Shown piece after piece: positions 1-7,749 of a DNA stretch of 64,000 nucleotides. Both the position numbers and the translations under genes were made by a program. Position 1 is the stretch's first letter; every line of letters starts with the position of its first letter. This DNA is from Ancrocorticia sp047602305 (lineage in GTDB: Bacteria; Actinomycetota; Actinomycetes; Actinomycetales; Actinomycetaceae): assembly GCA_047602305.1 (NCBI GenBank), contig JASGHO010000001.1:372001-436000 (forward strand), in the 5' to 3' direction. The notes beneath the pieces are model-generated. The model saw nothing but the letters and a program-made list of their open reading frames with translations. It did no database searches and was not told the DNA's origin.

Positions 1-31
1 AACCTTCCACAACGAAGTGAGGAAAACAAAT

Positions 32-943
32 ATGGAAGACATCATCGGCATTGACGTTGGCGGTACCTGGATCAAGTGGGGACGAGCGACGTCGGACGGA
101 ATCTTGACTGATTCCGGCAAAGTTCCCACCGAACGAGAGAATCCTCTTGGAGTACTCACAAAGATAGCGAATATAGTTAGCAGCCAAGAAGGCGTCACTA
201 AGGTGGGACTCAGCTTTCCCGGAATTGTGGGCCGAGATGGCCGACTGATCACTGTCGGCTCGATCTATGGGCTCGAAGGATGCCATCTGCGCGAGGAGAT
301 TGAGAGACTAACCGGCCTGCCCGTCACGGTTATCAACGATGCACACTCCGCGGGCCAAGCGGAACGGTGGCTGGGTGCTGGGGCCGATTGCGACAACTTC
401 GTGTGCATCACGATTGGAACAGGTCTTGGTGGGGCAATCTTCATCAATGGCAAACTCTATCGCGGTTCCCGTGGGGCAGCCGGTGAACTGTCAATGGCCC
501 TTCTGGGAACAGGTTCAACGCGTGGTGAATTGTTTGAGGTACTGGCAGGCAATATGGGATCTGGAATCTTTGGTCTGAGCCGCTACTACTCTCAGGAACT
601 GGGTATCACTGAATCTGCCGAATGGTTCACAGACACCTGGGAGATCCTGCGGCTCGCCGAGGAGGGCGATGAGCACGCCATTCGAGCCACAGATCGATTC
701 TTTGACGGACTCACCTCCTTGCTGGTTACCCTCTTGGCAACGCTCGATCCAGATCGTTTCCTCCTCGGGGGTGGTGTCTCGGGACGACCAGGTTTCTTGA
801 CAGAGACCCACAAGCGCTTGGCGGAGAAGATTCGTAATCATCCCAACATTGATCACGACTACATTCCTGAGTTGCGTCTCTGCGTGAACGGAAATGATTC
901 TGGTGTGCTTGGTGCAATTCATGCCGCACACACGTTGGGTTAA
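32..943 (+). CDS. ROK family sugar kinase
   Basis: Cytoplasmic sugar kinase of the ROK family, 303 aa, probably phosphorylating glucose or a related hexose. The N-terminus carries the phosphate-binding motif GIDVGGTWIKWG, and a second ROK signature GTGLGGAIFINGKLYRG lies near residue 130. The usual ROK zinc motif CxCGxxGCxE is not present, so this resembles the zinc-free glucokinase/polyphosphate-glucokinase branch; that assignment is inference. I chose ATG at 32 rather than in-frame GTG at 17 because the purine-rich GTGAGGA lies at a good distance before 32. The gene is visibly less GC-rich than its neighbours. Upstream context is outside the window, so an operon cannot be judged. Substrate is unknown. 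Confidence 0.85.
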   Translation: MEDIIGIDVGGTWIKWGRATSDGILTDSGKVPTERENPLGVLTKIANIVSSQEGVTKVGLSFPGIVGRDGRLITVGSIYGLEGCHLREEIERLTGLPVTVINDAHSAGQAERWLGAGADCDNFVCITIGTGLGGAIFINGKLYRGSRGAAGELSMALLGTGSTRGELFEVLAGNMGSGIFGLSRYYSQELGITESAEWFTDTWEILRLAEEGDEHAIRATDRFFDGLTSLLVTLLATLDPDRFLLGGGVSGRPGFLTETHKRLAEKIRNHPNIDHDYIPELRLCVNGNDSGVLGAIHAAHTLG

Positions 944-967
944 ATGCGAGGACCTTTCACAAAGTGA

Positions 968-1037
968 TCGCAAAGGAGTGATAGCCCGGCAAAGGAGTGA
1001 TGCCGTGGACGTCGTCGTCGCTATCACTCCTTTGCCG
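968..1037. repeat. Inverted repeat with a third direct copy
   Basis: CGGCAAAGGAGTGAT (987-1001) is perfectly inverted at 1023-1037, with a 21-nt loop holding GTCGTCGTCG. A further direct copy, CGCAAAGGAGTGATAG, begins at 969. The hairpin lies 44 bp after the ROK kinase stop and is not followed by a T tract, so it is either a terminator-like structure or a short dispersed repeat. Confidence 0.6.
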
Positions 1038-1193
1038 CGCCCTCATTTCTTTGGCTACCCACCTGGCAGTCTTTGGGTATAGCTCTCGCTTGCGTGATTT
1101 TCTCGGCTTGTTACCCATGCGTGAATTGACTCGGGTCGCTGCGGCAGTCCACAGTTGACGCACGTGTAATAGTGGGCGACGCAGGGGGTGGTC

Positions 1194-3041
1194 ATGGCGC
1201 TTGCCGCGGCTTTCCATGCCACCTGTTGCCTACTCGGTACCGTTCCTGGTGGTCGAGTTGGAGTTGTCGAGATCGCACCGGACGGCTTGGTTGGCGAACA
1301 ACAGGACTTCTCGCGAGACGAGCTGTCCGGATTCGTGCGCGAGCGCGAAGAATCTTGCCCACAGGAAGATAGGGGCCAGTTGCGTTGGGTGTGGAGCGAC
1401 ACCGCCCACTGGCTCCCCGCACTTCTCGACGACGGCGTCCGCGTGCGCACCTGCTACGACCTCCGGCTCAGCCACGCGATCCTACGAGACGCGCAGCTAG
1501 TTGCCGATCGCTCGGGGCTTCTCGCGGCTGACGAGTGGAATCGCGGGAGCGAAGGAACTGGCGAGACTGTGCCACCCGCCGCCGCTCTCTTCGATATTGA
1601 CGACGACGAACCGGCCACAGTCCCGCACGCCCTTGCCGCGGCACTGGAGGAGTTTGCTCGCCATGAAGTGGCGCTCGGGCTGCGAGTTTCAGCAACCAGT
1701 AGTCTTTCTCAAGAAAACTCATTAGTGAATGGACCCGAAGAAGTCTCACCGGCGAATGGAGACGCGTCGCCACACACTAGCTCGTTTGGGCGCTTGCGTT
1801 TACTCCTCGCCGCCGAATCGGCAGGTGCGTTGATCGCCGCCGAGATGCGCGCGGCTGGGATTCCCTGGGATGTTGAGGAACATGATCGTATCCTGCGGGA
1901 ATCCCTGGGTCCACGCCCGCCGCTGGGCGGACGGCCCGCGAAGATGGCCCACCTTGCCCAGACCATTGAGGAACTCCTTGATGCTCCCGGGCTCTCGATC
2001 GATTCGCCACCCAAGCTGTTGCGAGCATTGCAGAGGGCGGGCATTGATGCACGGTCAACGTCAAAGTGGGAGCTCAAGAAGTACGATCATCCGGCGATCG
2101 AACCGTTGCTCCAGTACAAGAAGATGTCCCGTCTCCTCACAGCTAACGGCTGGTCATGGATCGACGAATGGGTTCGCGATGGCCGCTACCACCCCATCTA
2201 CGTTCCGGGAGGTGTGGTGACCGGGCGCTGGGCCGCGAACGGGGGAGGAGTGCTGCAGATCCCGCGCCAGCTGCGGCCCGCCATCCGCGCGGACCCAGGT
2301 TGGACGCTAGTCTCGGCTGACGTATCGCAGCTTGAGCCCCGAGTCCTCGCCGCCATGTCGGGGGATGAGGGCCTGGCTGCGGCCGGACGAGGGCGGGACC
2401 TATACGCTGGAATCGTCGAGAGCGGCATTGTCGATACCCGAGACGAGGCCAAATACGCCATGCTCGGCGCCATGTACGGTTCCACCACCGGGGATTCGGC
2501 TCGGCTGCTTCCTCGACTCCGGCAGGCATACCCCAGGGCGATGAGAATGGTCGACGACGCCGCCACGGCCGGCACTCGGGGTGGAACAGTTTCGACGTGG
2601 CTGGGTCGGACTTCTCCTGCTCCCAGCTCCTCATGGATGGCCTCGCAGAGCCACGCCCAGTCAAGTGACGCGACGGCAGCAGACGAGGACAGAGCGCGCC
2701 GGGTGGCGCGCGACTTTGGACGCTTTACCAGGAACTTTATCGTCCAGGGTACCGCTGCCGAGTGGGCATTGATCTGGCTGGCGCGAATCCGCTCCCATCT
2801 CGCGCAGTTTCCACCGGCGCCAGCAAATGCCACAGCAGCCACCGGCCCCGCCTTCGAGAAGCGTGCGCATCTCGTGTTCTTCCTGCACGACGAGGTCATT
2901 GTGCATGCCCCGCTCGAGCAGGCGGAGGCCGCCGCTGCGGCAATCACAGCGGCGGCCTCCGAAGCCGGTCGGATACTTTTCGGCCAGTCCCCGGTGGACT
3001 TCCTCCTCGATACCAAGATCGGGGAGACTGCGAAGAAGTAA
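1194..3041 (+). CDS. DNA polymerase I-like protein (3'-5' exonuclease/polymerase family)
   Basis: Family A DNA polymerase homologue, 615 aa, of the actinobacterial group annotated as bifunctional 3'-5' exonuclease/DNA polymerase; its role in the cell is not established. The polymerase half is intact at motif level: motif A DVSQLEPRVLA near residue 376, motif B RDEAKYAMLGAMYG near 416 and motif C HDE near 564. The first 200 residues lack clear exonuclease acidic motifs and there is no 5'-nuclease domain. ATG 1194 is preferred to GTG 1188 because GGGGG at 1184-1188 then serves as ribosome binding site. It ends immediately before the convergent alpha-galactosidase, with no spacer. Confidence 0.85.
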   Translation: MALAAAFHATCCLLGTVPGGRVGVVEIAPDGLVGEQQDFSRDELSGFVREREESCPQEDRGQLRWVWSDTAHWLPALLDDGVRVRTCYDLRLSHAILRDAQLVADRSGLLAADEWNRGSEGTGETVPPAAALFDIDDDEPATVPHALAAALEEFARHEVALGLRVSATSSLSQENSLVNGPEEVSPANGDASPHTSSFGRLRLLLAAESAGALIAAEMRAAGIPWDVEEHDRILRESLGPRPPLGGRPAKMAHLAQTIEELLDAPGLSIDSPPKLLRALQRAGIDARSTSKWELKKYDHPAIEPLLQYKKMSRLLTANGWSWIDEWVRDGRYHPIYVPGGVVTGRWAANGGGVLQIPRQLRPAIRADPGWTLVSADVSQLEPRVLAAMSGDEGLAAAGRGRDLYAGIVESGIVDTRDEAKYAMLGAMYGSTTGDSARLLPRLRQAYPRAMRMVDDAATAGTRGGTVSTWLGRTSPAPSSSWMASQSHAQSSDATAADEDRARRVARDFGRFTRNFIVQGTAAEWALIWLARIRSHLAQFPPAPANATAATGPAFEKRAHLVFFLHDEVIVHAPLEQAEAAAAAITAAASEAGRILFGQSPVDFLLDTKIGETAKK

Positions 3042-5231
3042 CTACCCCTCGCGCGTCAGGTGTACCAGCACCGCCTGTTCCGGCATGAGATCCGGGAAGG
3101 GAAGTCCCGCCGAACCGAGTACCGCGCCAGGCACGGTGATGCCGTCGAACCACCAACCCCACGATTCGGGCGAGCGCTCCTTGCGCTGAACTGGAGACTC
3201 GACGCCCTCGGGCAGCAGCTCCGCCACCGAATAGCGAGCATCCGCCAGCAACCCCGGAAGTCGCACCGCAGGCGTCGGGCGCACCGGTGACGTCTTGACC
3301 CGCACCAGCGCATATACCGCCTCCGAACCATCCTGTGACACCACGCCGTGGATGCTCCAGCCGTCGTCGGGATGGTCCGCGTGAACTACTCGCCCGGAAT
3401 GAAGCATCGGCCGGAAGCGCTTGTGCAGCGCGATCCAGGCACCCAGCTCGCGCCGTTCCTCCTCACTCGCACCAATGAGATCCCACTCCACCCCCATGTG
3501 CGAGAACATCGCGGTGGAAGCGCGCAAGGTGAGGTTCAAGGTACGGCCGGTGGTGTGCGACGTCGTCGACGCCACATGCGAACCCACCAACTCCGGAGGC
3601 AGAAGAAGCGAGGTTCCCGCCTCGATACCTTGCCGTTCCAGCGGGTCGATGCAGTCCGAGCCCCACACTCGCACCGCGTGCTCCATGATGCCGAGGTCCA
3701 CGCGGCCGCCGCCACCCGCGCAGGACTCGATTTCGAGATCTGGGTGGGCCGCCAACAGCTCCGCCATGAGGCGGTAGAGTGCCAGGGTCTGGCGATGGTA
3801 GGCGGGCTTGCCGGTGAGTGGAGAGATACTCTCCAAAAGATCGCGGTTGAAATCCCACTTGATGTAGTCGATCTTCGTCGAACCCAGTACCTCGAGCATC
3901 TGCCCGAGCACGTGCGCGAACACGTCCGGATTCGCCAGATCGAAGACCTGCTGCTTGCGCTCCTCCTGCGGCAGGTGGGTGCGCGGCCGCAGCATCCACT
4001 CCGGGTGGGCGCGAGCCACGTCCGAATCGGGGTTGACCATCTCCGGCTCGAACCACAGGCCAAACTGCATGCCGTGGGCGTGCACCGCCTCCGAAAGGGG
4101 AGCGAGTCCGTCCGGCCACACCTCGGGGGAGACCACCCAGTCGCCCAGCCCGGAGGTGTCCTCGCGGCGGGAGCCGAACCAGCCGTCGTCGAGTACGAAA
4201 CGCTCGATACCCACCGCCGCAGCGCTCTCCACGAGCGGCAGCAGCCGTTCGAGGGAGTGGTCAAAGTAGACGGCCTCCCACGCGTTGAAGGTGACCGGCC
4301 GTGCGGTCACCGGGTGAGAGGACCGCGCGCGCAGGTAGTCGTGGAAGCGGCGGGCGGCTTCGTCCCAGCCCTGTCCCCAGGTTCCGTAGATCCAGGGGGT
4401 TTCGTACGATTCGCCGTTCGCCAGCACGACTTCACCGGGCAGCAGCAGCTCGCCGCCCATGAGGGCCTGGAAGCCAAATACCGATTTCTCGGCGAGGGTT
4501 CGCGTGTTGCCCGACCAGCCCACGTGGATGTAGTGGGTGAGCCCGCGCGTCCATCCCGCCCCGGACTCGCAGCTTCCGTGGATGGTTGAGGATGCGTGGC
4601 CGCGTGCCGCCCGCGAGGTGCGCTCGTGCGTGCCGATGGTGAACTCGTGCGTGGACGTCTCTCGCTCCCGCAAATGGTGCCCCGACTGGTCGAGAACCAG
4701 CGTCTCGCTCGCCGGAACCGGCAACGCCAGCAGCAACGAGTCGAGTGCGTAGCCGTTGGCACCGGAGTTGGTGAGCACGGCTCGAGTACGCAGAAGCCCG
4801 GATTCCGTCAACTGAAGGTCGACGACGAGGTCCAGTTCGGCTTCGTCGTCGTGCGAGATGGTCCGAACGTGGGAGGATGCTCCATCGGTCCCGGACGCTT
4901 CCACAACCGTCACGCTGACCAGGCGGAAGAGGGAGAACTGGTCGAGCCCGCCGCGCGAACCAACCAAGCCCGGCGATCCCGTCCACCCCTCCGACTGCTG
5001 CGGAACCAGTGAGAGGCGTGGCGGAACGTCCGCGGCGCCAGACACCACGCCCGAACGTGCGCCCGCCCAGGCGGCCACATCCTCGGGGCGAAGATCGCCC
5101 AGATCCTCACCCCAGTACAGAACTTCCGGAGCTGAATCCGCCTCGCAACGCAGAAGAACAGCGGTTCCGCCGCGGCGCAGCAGGACGCTGGTAGGTGCGA
5201 GTTCGGGGCTATGTGGGTCGAGATGTGACAT
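3042..5231 (-). CDS. Alpha-galactosidase, GH36
   Basis: Intracellular alpha-galactosidase, 729 aa, releasing terminal alpha-galactose from raffinose-type sugars or melibiose. GH36 hallmarks are present: KWDFNRD with nucleophile Asp460, and SDCIDP with acid/base Asp526. There is an N-terminal beta-sandwich, a central barrel from about residue 300, and no signal peptide or membrane segment, so the substrate must be imported first. The start is supported by AAGGAG just before the ATG. It is divergent from the sucrose PTS gene, and a Leloir galactose cluster lies 7 kb away, so released galactose and sucrose could both be consumed by neighbours. A LacI-type palindrome at 5310-5325 may regulate it. 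Confidence 0.93.
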   Translation of the reverse strand: MSHLDPHSPELAPTSVLLRRGGTAVLLRCEADSAPEVLYWGEDLGDLRPEDVAAWAGARSGVVSGAADVPPRLSLVPQQSEGWTGSPGLVGSRGGLDQFSLFRLVSVTVVEASGTDGASSHVRTISHDDEAELDLVVDLQLTESGLLRTRAVLTNSGANGYALDSLLLALPVPASETLVLDQSGHHLRERETSTHEFTIGTHERTSRAARGHASSTIHGSCESGAGWTRGLTHYIHVGWSGNTRTLAEKSVFGFQALMGGELLLPGEVVLANGESYETPWIYGTWGQGWDEAARRFHDYLRARSSHPVTARPVTFNAWEAVYFDHSLERLLPLVESAAAVGIERFVLDDGWFGSRREDTSGLGDWVVSPEVWPDGLAPLSEAVHAHGMQFGLWFEPEMVNPDSDVARAHPEWMLRPRTHLPQEERKQQVFDLANPDVFAHVLGQMLEVLGSTKIDYIKWDFNRDLLESISPLTGKPAYHRQTLALYRLMAELLAAHPDLEIESCAGGGGRVDLGIMEHAVRVWGSDCIDPLERQGIEAGTSLLLPPELVGSHVASTTSHTTGRTLNLTLRASTAMFSHMGVEWDLIGASEEERRELGAWIALHKRFRPMLHSGRVVHADHPDDGWSIHGVVSQDGSEAVYALVRVKTSPVRPTPAVRLPGLLADARYSVAELLPEGVESPVQRKERSPESWGWWFDGITVPGAVLGSAGLPFPDLMPEQAVLVHLTREG

Positions 5232-5309
5232 CGACGAGGCTCCTTCGAGAGCGGAGGGGAGTCTGACAAGCAGGGTTACCGGGTCAGTCTAACCACGTCC
5301 TGGACAAGA

Positions 5310-5325
5310 TTGGTAACGTTCCCAA
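5310..5325. promoter_or_regulatory. LacI-family operator-like palindrome upstream of alpha-galactosidase
   Basis: TTGGTAACGTTCCCAA is a palindrome with one mismatched pair around a central ACGT. Its form resembles GalR/CcpA-type operators and differs from the ScrR sites 130 bp away. It lies about 80 bp upstream of the alpha-galactosidase start codon. The regulator is not known; the second LacI protein at 18638 is a candidate. Confidence 0.45.
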
Positions 5326-5446
5326 AACCCTCTACCTGCCATTTTGTCGAACGTAAATAGGACGGTTGGTGAACGCCGGAATCCTCTGCCCTCAAGGGCG
5401 AATTAGTAGTCGGGAACCAGGGGGATTGTGTGTCGTGAGATACCTA

Positions 5447-5486
5447 TGTCAAACGCTTGACACGTATGTCAAACGATTGACATACT
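5447..5486 (+). promoter_or_regulatory. scrA promoter with two ScrR operators
   Basis: Two 16-bp palindromes, TGTCAAACGCTTGACA (5447-5462) and TGTCAAACGATTGACA (5467-5482), lie 20 bp apart, i.e. on the same helix face. A promoter TTGACA (5457-5462), 18-bp spacer, CATACT (5481-5486) is embedded in them, so repressor binding would block polymerase. A third copy lies in the scrB promoter. The LacI protein encoded at 9458-10459 is the likely ligand-responsive repressor. Confidence 0.8.
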
Positions 5487-5537
5487 GACATCGGATTCAC
5501 ATCAGTGAATCGGTTGAATTCAAGGAGGAACAACCGC

Positions 5538-7553
5538 ATGGATCATGGTCGTGTTGCGCAGACGGTGCTGGATGCCGTCGGCGGCGCAGACAATATCAAC
5601 GCGGCCGCGCATTGCGCGACGCGACTCAGGCTGGTTCTGGCCGACGAAAGCATCGTCGACAAGGACACGCTGGACAACGACCCGGATATCAAGGGCACAT
5701 TCTCCGCTGGAGGCATGTTCCAGATCATCGTGGGTCCGGGCGACGTCAACATCGTCTACCAGAAGCTGACTGCCATGGGCGTCAGGGACGTCTCGAAGGA
5801 CGAAGCCAAGTCAGTGGCTGCCGAGCAGCAGAACGTCTTCGCCCGCTTCATCAAGGTGATTGCGGACATCTTCGTCCCCATGCTGCCTGCGCTTATCGCC
5901 GGTGGTCTCATGATGTCCCTCAACAACGTGCTGACGGCACAGGGCCTCTTTGGACCGAAGTCCGTGGTTGAGCTGGCCCCGTGGGTGGCGGACTACGCTG
6001 CAATGATCCAGCTGATTTCCTCGGCTGCGTTCGCATTCCTGCCGGTTCTCATCGGCTTCTCCGCTGTGAAGATCTTCGGCGGTAACCCCTACCTCGGTGC
6101 CGCAATGGGTGCCGCAATGGTCTCCGGTGACCTCGTCAACGCCTACGCTCGCGTGGCGGTCGAGCAGGCCGGCGAGATGCCCTACTGGAACGTGTTTGGT
6201 CTGGACGTGGCCCAGGTTGGTTACCAGGGCCAGGTTATCCCTGTGCTCGCCGTGGCCTGGATCCTCGCCCGCGTGGAGAAGCAGTTCCACAAGTGGCTCA
6301 AGGGCACCACGGACTTCCTGCTGACCCCGCTCTTCACCATGCTGGTCACCGGCTTCCTGGCATTCGTCTTCGTCGGACCTGTGATGCGCATCGTGTCCAC
6401 CGGCATCACGGAGGGCCTGCTCTGGCTCTACACCAACGGTGGCATCATCGGTGGCCTCGTCTTCGGTCTGCTCTACTCGCCGATCGTCATCACCGGCCTG
6501 CATCAGTCCTTCCCGGCCATTGAGCTTCCGCTCATTGCTGATGTGGCCAACACCGGCGGCTCCTTCCTGCTGCCGATTGCCTCCGTGGCCAACATTGGCC
6601 AGGGCGCCGCCGCCCTCGCCGTCTTCTTCCTGGTCAAGGATCAGAAGTTCAAGGGCCTCGCGGGTGCGTCGTCCGCTTCAGCTCTGTTCGGCATTACCGA
6701 GCCCGCCATCTTCGGTGTGAACCTCCGCCTGCGCTGGCCCTTCTTCTGCGGCATCGCGGGTGCGGCTGTGGGTAGCGCCTTCATCGCCCTCTTCGATCTT
6801 CGTTCGCAGTCGCTCGGCTCCGCCGGCATCGTTGGCTTCGTCGCCATGGTTCCCAAGGACATCCCGCTGTTCATCGTTGCTTGCGCACTGTCGCTTGCCA
6901 CCGCATTTGCAGTCACCTGGGTGTTCGGCAAGTCCCGCGGTAAGGAATCGCTCGAGCCCTTCAACAAGGCTCCCGTTGCTCCTGCTGCAACCCCGGCTCC
7001 GGCACCTCGTGCAGCTGCCGCCCCGGCCGCTGGTGGCGCCGCTACCGCAGTTGCTACCAAGCCCAAGGCTCCGGCCATGATCCCCGGTACCGTCACCGAT
7101 GTTCACTCGCCCCTCAAGGGCCGCGTGATCCCGCTGGACCAGGTTCCGGATCCCGGCTTCGCCAGTGGCGCCGTCGGCAAGGGTGTCGCAGTCGAGCCGA
7201 GCGAGGGCACCGTCGTCGCCCCCGAAAACGGAACGGTTGCCATGGCCTTCGAAACCGGTCATGCCATCGGACTGAAGCTGGACAGCGGTGTGGAACTGCT
7301 CGTGCACGTCGGAATCGACACCGTGAACATGGAGGGCAAGGGCTTCCAGGTACACGTGGCACGCGGAGACAAGGTGACCGCGGGTACCCCGCTCATCTCC
7401 TTCGATCTCGCAGCTATCGCCGCCGCAGGATACTCCTCGATCACCCCGGTGCTCGTGACCAACCATCGCCGCTTCGGCGCGGTTGATACCGTCGCCTCGG
7501 GTTCGGTCACCCAGGGCGCTGACCTCCTCAAGGTGAGCGCAAAGCCCGAGTGA
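5538..7553 (+). CDS. scrA: PTS sucrose-type transporter EIIBCA
   Basis: Membrane phosphotransferase permease, 671 aa, importing and phosphorylating a disaccharide, most likely sucrose to sucrose-6-phosphate. Domain order is IIB (Cys26 in HCATRLRL), a hydrophobic IIC with about ten membrane segments (roughly residues 100-470), an Ala/Pro-rich linker (about 475-515), then a IIA-Glc-like domain with active His590 in VHVGIDTV. I use ATG 5538 because AAGGAGG sits 9 bp upstream; the in-frame GTG at 5505 has no ribosome binding site. Its promoter carries two operators matching that of scrB, which argues for sucrose over trehalose or beta-glucosides. General PTS proteins EI and HPr are not in this window. 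Confidence 0.9.
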   Translation: MDHGRVAQTVLDAVGGADNINAAAHCATRLRLVLADESIVDKDTLDNDPDIKGTFSAGGMFQIIVGPGDVNIVYQKLTAMGVRDVSKDEAKSVAAEQQNVFARFIKVIADIFVPMLPALIAGGLMMSLNNVLTAQGLFGPKSVVELAPWVADYAAMIQLISSAAFAFLPVLIGFSAVKIFGGNPYLGAAMGAAMVSGDLVNAYARVAVEQAGEMPYWNVFGLDVAQVGYQGQVIPVLAVAWILARVEKQFHKWLKGTTDFLLTPLFTMLVTGFLAFVFVGPVMRIVSTGITEGLLWLYTNGGIIGGLVFGLLYSPIVITGLHQSFPAIELPLIADVANTGGSFLLPIASVANIGQGAAALAVFFLVKDQKFKGLAGASSASALFGITEPAIFGVNLRLRWPFFCGIAGAAVGSAFIALFDLRSQSLGSAGIVGFVAMVPKDIPLFIVACALSLATAFAVTWVFGKSRGKESLEPFNKAPVAPAATPAPAPRAAAAPAAGGAATAVATKPKAPAMIPGTVTDVHSPLKGRVIPLDQVPDPGFASGAVGKGVAVEPSEGTVVAPENGTVAMAFETGHAIGLKLDSGVELLVHVGIDTVNMEGKGFQVHVARGDKVTAGTPLISFDLAAIAAAGYSSITPVLVTNHRRFGAVDTVASGSVTQGADLLKVSAKPE

Positions 7554-7630
7554 TCCGAGCGATCACTTTAGCCGGGTGAAGCACTGATAGAACACTTCAC
7601 ATCGGTTAGACATGTCAGCTAGACATGGAT

Positions 7631-7676
7631 GAGCCCCCACACGGACGTGCCGCGACGCACGAACACGTGGGGGCTC
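7631..7676. terminator. Hairpin after scrA
   Basis: GAGCCCCCAC (7631-7640) pairs with GTGGGGGCTC (7667-7676). It lies 78 bp after the scrA stop and is followed by a T-rich tract, consistent with a full or partial terminator between scrA and the GH13 gene. Confidence 0.65.
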
Positions 7677-7749
7677 ACTCTGTCTTGTTCCGAAACCACT
7701 TCTCTCACCCCGACGCCAGCCCCATCATTTCTCACGAAAGGCCATCACG

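Larger units (their letters stand above)
5232..5537. promoter_or_regulatory. Divergent promoter region, alpha-galactosidase / sucrose PTS
   Basis: A 306-bp gene-free spacer between divergent genes. It holds the GalR-like palindrome (5310-5325) on the alpha-galactosidase side and the two ScrR-type operators plus the scrA promoter on the other. No open reading frame or RNA gene was recognised. Confidence 0.7.
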
